NCBI GenBank assembly: GCA_026982835.1
Contig: JALSGI010000072.1
Span: 1-6,159 of the forward strand
Source: Planctomycetota bacterium
Lineage (GTDB): Bacteria; Planctomycetota; Planctomycetia; Pirellulales; S012-138
DNA: 6,159 bases
Direction: 5' to 3'
The position numbers were made by a program, and so were the translations under genes. A model generated the notes under the pieces. The model worked only from the letters and a program-made list of their open reading frames with translations. It had not been told where the DNA came from and did not search any database. Within the stretch, counting starts at the first letter, position 1; the number at the start of each line of letters is the position of its first letter. Below are positions 6,035-6,159 of this stretch, piece by piece.

Positions 6035-6063
6035 GCGGCGGCGGCTGGCCGCCGCTTTTCTTT
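6035..6063 (+). terminator. Rightward intrinsic terminator
   Basis: GCGGCGGC at 6035-6042 pairs with GCCGCCGC at 6048-6055 around a 5-base loop and is followed directly by TTTTCTTT (6056-6063). This is a textbook factor-independent terminator on the plus strand. On the minus strand no T-run follows, so it should not stop the leftward genes. No convincing plus-strand gene lies upstream of it in the window, which makes it an orphan. Confidence 0.7.
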
Positions 6064-6076
6064 GCCTAGCAGCCCG

Positions 6077-6129
6077 CTGAAAAACACAAGTTTGGGAGGG
6101 CGAGGTCACGGCCGAGCCGCTTTTTTCAG
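6077..6129. repeat. Inverted repeat near the right edge
   Basis: CTGAAAAA at 6077-6084 is the exact reverse complement of TTTTTCAG at 6122-6129, with 37 bases between. The second arm lies in a T-rich run (6121-6126) preceded by a short CGGC/GCCG stem (6109-6119), itself weakly terminator-like. This could be the end of a mobile element or chance between A- and T-rich runs. No transposase is visible in the window. Confidence 0.35.
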
Positions 6130-6151
6130 GATGTGCAGGGAATCTTATAAC
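6123..6151 (+). promoter_or_regulatory. Possible sigma-70-type promoter facing right
   Basis: TTTTCA at 6123-6128 (4 of 6 to the -35 consensus) and TATAAC at 6146-6151 (5 of 6 to the -10 consensus) are 17 bases apart. It would drive a gene beyond the right edge. The minus strand also reads TATAAG at 6144-6149, but its -35 region would lie off-window. It is based on consensus match only. Confidence 0.25.
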
Positions 6152-6159
6152 GCGTTTTC

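Noticed and set aside
5617..6159. A tRNA or a recognisable housekeeping RNA in the right-hand spacer.
   Set aside because: No T-loop-like GTTCGAATC motif or other familiar conserved core was found on either strand; only the hairpins, terminator and edge repeats are visible.

Overview
The window is GC-rich bacterial chromosome. All five convincing genes lie on the minus strand and read from right to left: an EamA/DMT-family membrane transporter, gamma-glutamyltransferase (ggt), the YbaB/EbfC nucleoid-associated protein, the recombination mediator RecR, and the sigma-54 factor RpoN, whose 3' end runs off the left edge. The gene types, GC content and palindrome-rich spacers look planctomycete-like (Pirellulales or a relative). 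That assignment rests on general recollection of such genomes and no search was run. The long plus-strand open frames opposite these genes are antisense shadows of GC-rich coding DNA.

Layout: positions 1-1542 rpoN (3' end off-window); 1543-1629 short spacer with one weak hairpin; 1630-2256 recR; 2257-2427 spacer of 171 bases with two hairpins and a 10-mer also found in the right-hand spacer; 2428-2805 ybaB, with a probable TTG start; 2806-2854 short spacer; 2855-4624 ggt; 4621-5616 transporter, overlapping ggt by four bases (ATGA); 5617-6159 a 543-base stretch without a convincing gene. That last stretch holds an array of short tetraloop palindromes, a composite inverted repeat, a strong rightward intrinsic terminator and promoter-like sequence at the edge.

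Two functional blocks are apparent. The transporter and ggt are translationally coupled and plausibly handle gamma-glutamyl compounds or the amino acids released from them outside the cytoplasm. ybaB and recR form the widely conserved pair usually found after dnaX; here ggt stands where dnaX would be expected, and rpoN follows recR. No leftward terminator was found between the genes, so one long transcript is possible, although the two larger spacers could hold internal promoters.

The least explained part is 5617-6159. Six perfect hairpins with unrelated stem sequences all have the form stem-GC-N4-GC-stem. Two of them are enclosed by a perfect 10-bp inverted repeat, and the same 10-mer recurs beside a degraded hairpin between ybaB and recR. 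This suggests a dispersed palindromic repeat family, with a structured RNA ending at the orphan rightward terminator as a more speculative alternative.
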